The notes beneath the pieces were generated by a model. That model saw nothing but the letters and a program-made list of their open reading frames with translations, made no database searches and had not been told where the DNA came from. This document shows positions 15,237 to 15,567 of a DNA stretch of 15,567 bases, piece after piece. The position numbers and the translations under genes were made by a program. The stretch lies in the NCBI GenBank assembly GCA_017650795.1, contig JAGCEE010000267.1:1-15567 (forward strand). The letters run 5' to 3'. Origin of the DNA: Clostridia bacterium (lineage in GTDB: Bacteria > Bacillota > Clostridia > Christensenellales > UBA1242). How positions within the stretch are numbered: position 1 is the stretch's first letter; every line of letters starts with the position of its first letter.

Positions 15237-15419
15237 TAATTTTCAGTGCAATAACAGGTCATATCTGGTTCGATCCCGAGGGCGGGGTTGCCACTTCCGT
15301 TCATAAGTGCCGGCAGCACAAGTTTGGTGTTTTTCATGAGTGTGATAGGTGTGGTGTTGAATGTAAACAAGCAGAGTAAAACATAAATTTTGCTTATTTT
15401 TTTACAAAATTTTGATACA
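15237..15419 (+). repeat. ftsW-tail border, copy E
   Basis: Starts just after the 214-aa gene with TTTTCAGTGCAATAACAGG and TCATATCT, then GGT (15267) to TAA (15384-15386). It encodes GSIPRAGLPLPFISAGSTS, LVFFMSVIGVVLNVNKQSK and T in an open frame. It has the most amino-acid changes of all copies (PT to RA, V to F, A to V). The terminator and TTTGATACA (15411-15419) follow. Confidence 0.9.
15369..15403 (+). terminator. Intrinsic terminator of border E
   Basis: AAGCAGAGT (15369-15377) pairs with ATTTTGCTT (15387-15395) over nine positions if two G-U pairs are allowed; ATTTTTTT follows. Confidence 0.75.
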
Positions 15420-15443
15420 AAACTCAATTTATTTTACTATACT
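15412..15443 (+). promoter_or_regulatory. Border promoter for the S51 peptidase-like unit
   Basis: TTGATA (15412-15417), 20 bases, TATACT (15438-15443); AGGAG at 15453-15457 lies seven bases before the ATG at 15465. Confidence 0.7.
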
Positions 15444-15464
15444 AAAAATGTTAGGAGAAAAATT

Positions 15465-15567
15465 ATGAAATTAATTTTATGTGGCGGTGGAGCAGATCAA
15501 CAAGTGCAAGAGAGTTATAAAGAGTTTGCTAAAACAATAGGAAAAGAAAGGGTTATGTATATTCCAC
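15465..15567 (+). CDS. Peptidase S51 (dipeptidase E-like / class I glutamine amidotransferase-like) protein, N-terminal part
   Basis: The gene runs off the window end; 34 residues are visible. They begin MKLILCGGG and continue QESYKEFAKTIGKERVMYIP. A short beta strand followed by GGG, then a helix and a strand ending in YIP, is typical of the S51 peptidase / PepE-like fold, where an N-terminal strand and glycine loop open the Rossmann-like domain. The catalytic Ser/His region lies beyond the window, so activity cannot be judged. It is the next single-gene unit of the ftsW-tail array, with a full border promoter and AGGAG ribosome site. Confidence 0.65.
   Translation, partial: MKLILCGGGADQQVQESYKEFAKTIGKERVMYIP

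Noticed and set aside
1524..15419. CRISPR array
   Set aside because: The repeats are over 150 bases long, diverged, and separated by whole genes.
1524..15419. Classical integron
   Set aside because: No integron integrase or standard attC ends are visible, the repeats encode a protein tail, and the units carry their own promoters. The similarity is only in layout.

Overview
The window is AT-rich DNA that reads with the standard code: TGA is used as a stop, and strong AGGAG-type ribosome sites are common. Together with the MurD-FtsW gene pair this suggests a low-GC Bacillota (Clostridia-like) genome. The species cannot be named from the sequence.

Layout. (1) Positions 1-1649 are the chromosomal backbone: the 3' part of murD overlapping a complete ftsW, i.e. 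the dcw cell-wall cluster. The next dcw genes (usually murG and others) do not follow. (2) From 1650 to the window end lies an accessory region built of plus-strand gene units, most with their own promoter. The units are a degenerate 2-hydroxyacid dehydrogenase, an exonuclease III with a short unknown gene, a degenerate histidine phosphatase, an unknown 214-aa protein, and the start of an S51 peptidase-like gene. (3) Between 2840 and 12270 sits a large block that carries, on the minus strand, a three-gene polymorphic-toxin operon: a 1458-aa exported ricin-lectin/coiled-coil protein, a 1071-aa YD-repeat/Hint/HNH-type (LHH) toxin, and a 198-aa putative immunity protein. Next to it lie gene debris (a gltX fragment and an interrupted ORF), an 85-aa ORF and a small inverted-repeat element.

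Main discovery. The units are separated by diverged copies of the 3' end of ftsW itself (about 2632-2850, 12272-12455, 13789-13964 and 15237-15419, plus a tail-less border at 14521-14541). Each copy encodes the FtsW C-terminal peptide, starting near the GSIPPTGLP motif, in the ftsW frame. It ends in an intrinsic terminator whose stem keeps pairing through compensatory and G-U changes. An AT-rich stretch ending in TTGATACA follows, and a -10 box lies exactly 20 nt after TTGATA. Copies differ mostly at synonymous positions, including TCN/AGN serine swaps, so they look like tails that were each once part of a working ftsW. The simplest reading is an accretion array: units repeatedly entered at the ftsW 3' end, each bringing a replacement tail, terminator and half promoter and pushing the older tail downstream. 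This resembles SCC elements at rlmH or integron cassette arrays, but no recombinase is visible here.

Functionally, the border seems to act as insulator and expression module: it ends transcription of the preceding unit and supplies the upstream promoter element of the next. All tails lie in the same orientation, so homologous recombination with ftsW could delete units while still leaving an intact ftsW.
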